In this document: piece after piece, positions 15,130 through 15,286 of the stretch
How the letters are laid out: each line of letters begins with the position of its first letter
Position numbering within the stretch: the stretch's first letter is position 1
From: Coemansia sp. RSA 922
Taxonomy: Eukaryota > Kickxellomycota > Kickxellomycetes > Kickxellales > Kickxellaceae
Direction: 5' to 3'
Assembly (NCBI GenBank): GCA_027577415.1
Contig: JANBQS010000570.1
Span: forward strand, 1 to 15,286
Length of the DNA stretch: 15,286 bases
Notes under the pieces: model-generated
Told to the model about the DNA's origin: nothing
Database searches by the model: none
Seen by the model: only the letters and a program-made list of their open reading frames with translations
Translations under genes and position numbers: made by a program

Positions 15130-15286
15130 GTATGTATCTCAATCTCATTCTTTCCCCCCAACGCTTGCTCAGTACTCTTTTCCCTTTGTCTGCGGATACG
15201 TAGTCGCTGGGGGGGAGTGACACAGTAGGAATGTCAACGCACAGGCCACCACGTGCTGCAATGCACTCGCTCTCCCTTGATGCTTG
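15130..15286 (+). other. Start of intron 2 of the 6-phosphofructo-2-kinase gene (runs past the window)
   Basis: Donor GTATGT at 15130-15135, directly after the YISYK-coding exon end. No acceptor in the remaining 157 bases leads to the expected next family segment (the R-Y-L-x-W helix), including the CACAG at 15240-15244, whose downstream frame does not fit. A CACGTG E-box lies at 15250-15255. Confidence 0.6.

Noticed and set aside
15245..15286. Third exon of the 6-phosphofructo-2-kinase gene after CACAG
   Set aside because: In the required phase it does not give the conserved helix that follows the P-loop in this family.
1..15286. CRISPR array, rRNA, tRNA or bacterial operon structure
   Set aside because: No regularly spaced repeats, no rRNA or tRNA pattern, and the genes are eukaryotic with spliceosomal introns.

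Overview
The window reads as nuclear DNA of a filamentous or early-diverging fungus. It carries a Vid27 gene, a Sin3/Rpd3-complex Sds3-family gene, a Dpp1-type lipid phosphatase and the start of a fungal-style 6-phosphofructo-2-kinase gene. The introns are short, with GTAAGT/GTATGT donors, and one has a perfect TACTAAC branch site. A Kickxellomycotina-like source is only a guess; nothing in the sequence proves it.

Layout. Left block (1-2241): a two-exon Sds3/BRMS1-like gene on + is convergent with an intronless PAP2 lipid phosphatase on -, with 71 bases between the stops. Middle block (about 2250-9180): nearly 7 kb of visibly AT-richer DNA with no conserved gene. It holds two paralogous small coiled-coil genes (4522-4941 and 8328-8741) inside about 0.9 kb direct repeats, an orphan 122-codon ORF with a good TATA promoter (5903-6271), a shorter coiled-coil ORF (7492-7761), a decayed ORF of about 350 codons (3038-4096), a second older repeat pair, an isolated TATA promoter and several perfect inverted repeats. 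Right block (9182-15286): an intronless, probably mitochondrial PPR-like gene on -, divergent from VID27 on +, followed by the first two exons of a 6-phosphofructo-2-kinase gene on +.

How the genes relate. The flanking genes are ordinary single-copy housekeeping genes (chromatin repression, phospholipid metabolism, mitochondrial RNA, Vid27, glycolytic control) with no sign of a shared pathway. The middle block is the unusual part. It looks like an accessory island of duplicated and decaying short genes that share promoter style (CGTCA motif, TATA, CT-rich leader) and all lie on +. It could be debris of a mobile element with a coiled-coil N-terminal protein, or a young family of lineage-specific small proteins. 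No transposase, reverse transcriptase or integrase is visible. The two coiled-coil paralogues differ by about 21 amino-acid changes and only 4 silent codons while keeping an intact, gap-free frame over 130 codons; this is the most testable oddity in the window.
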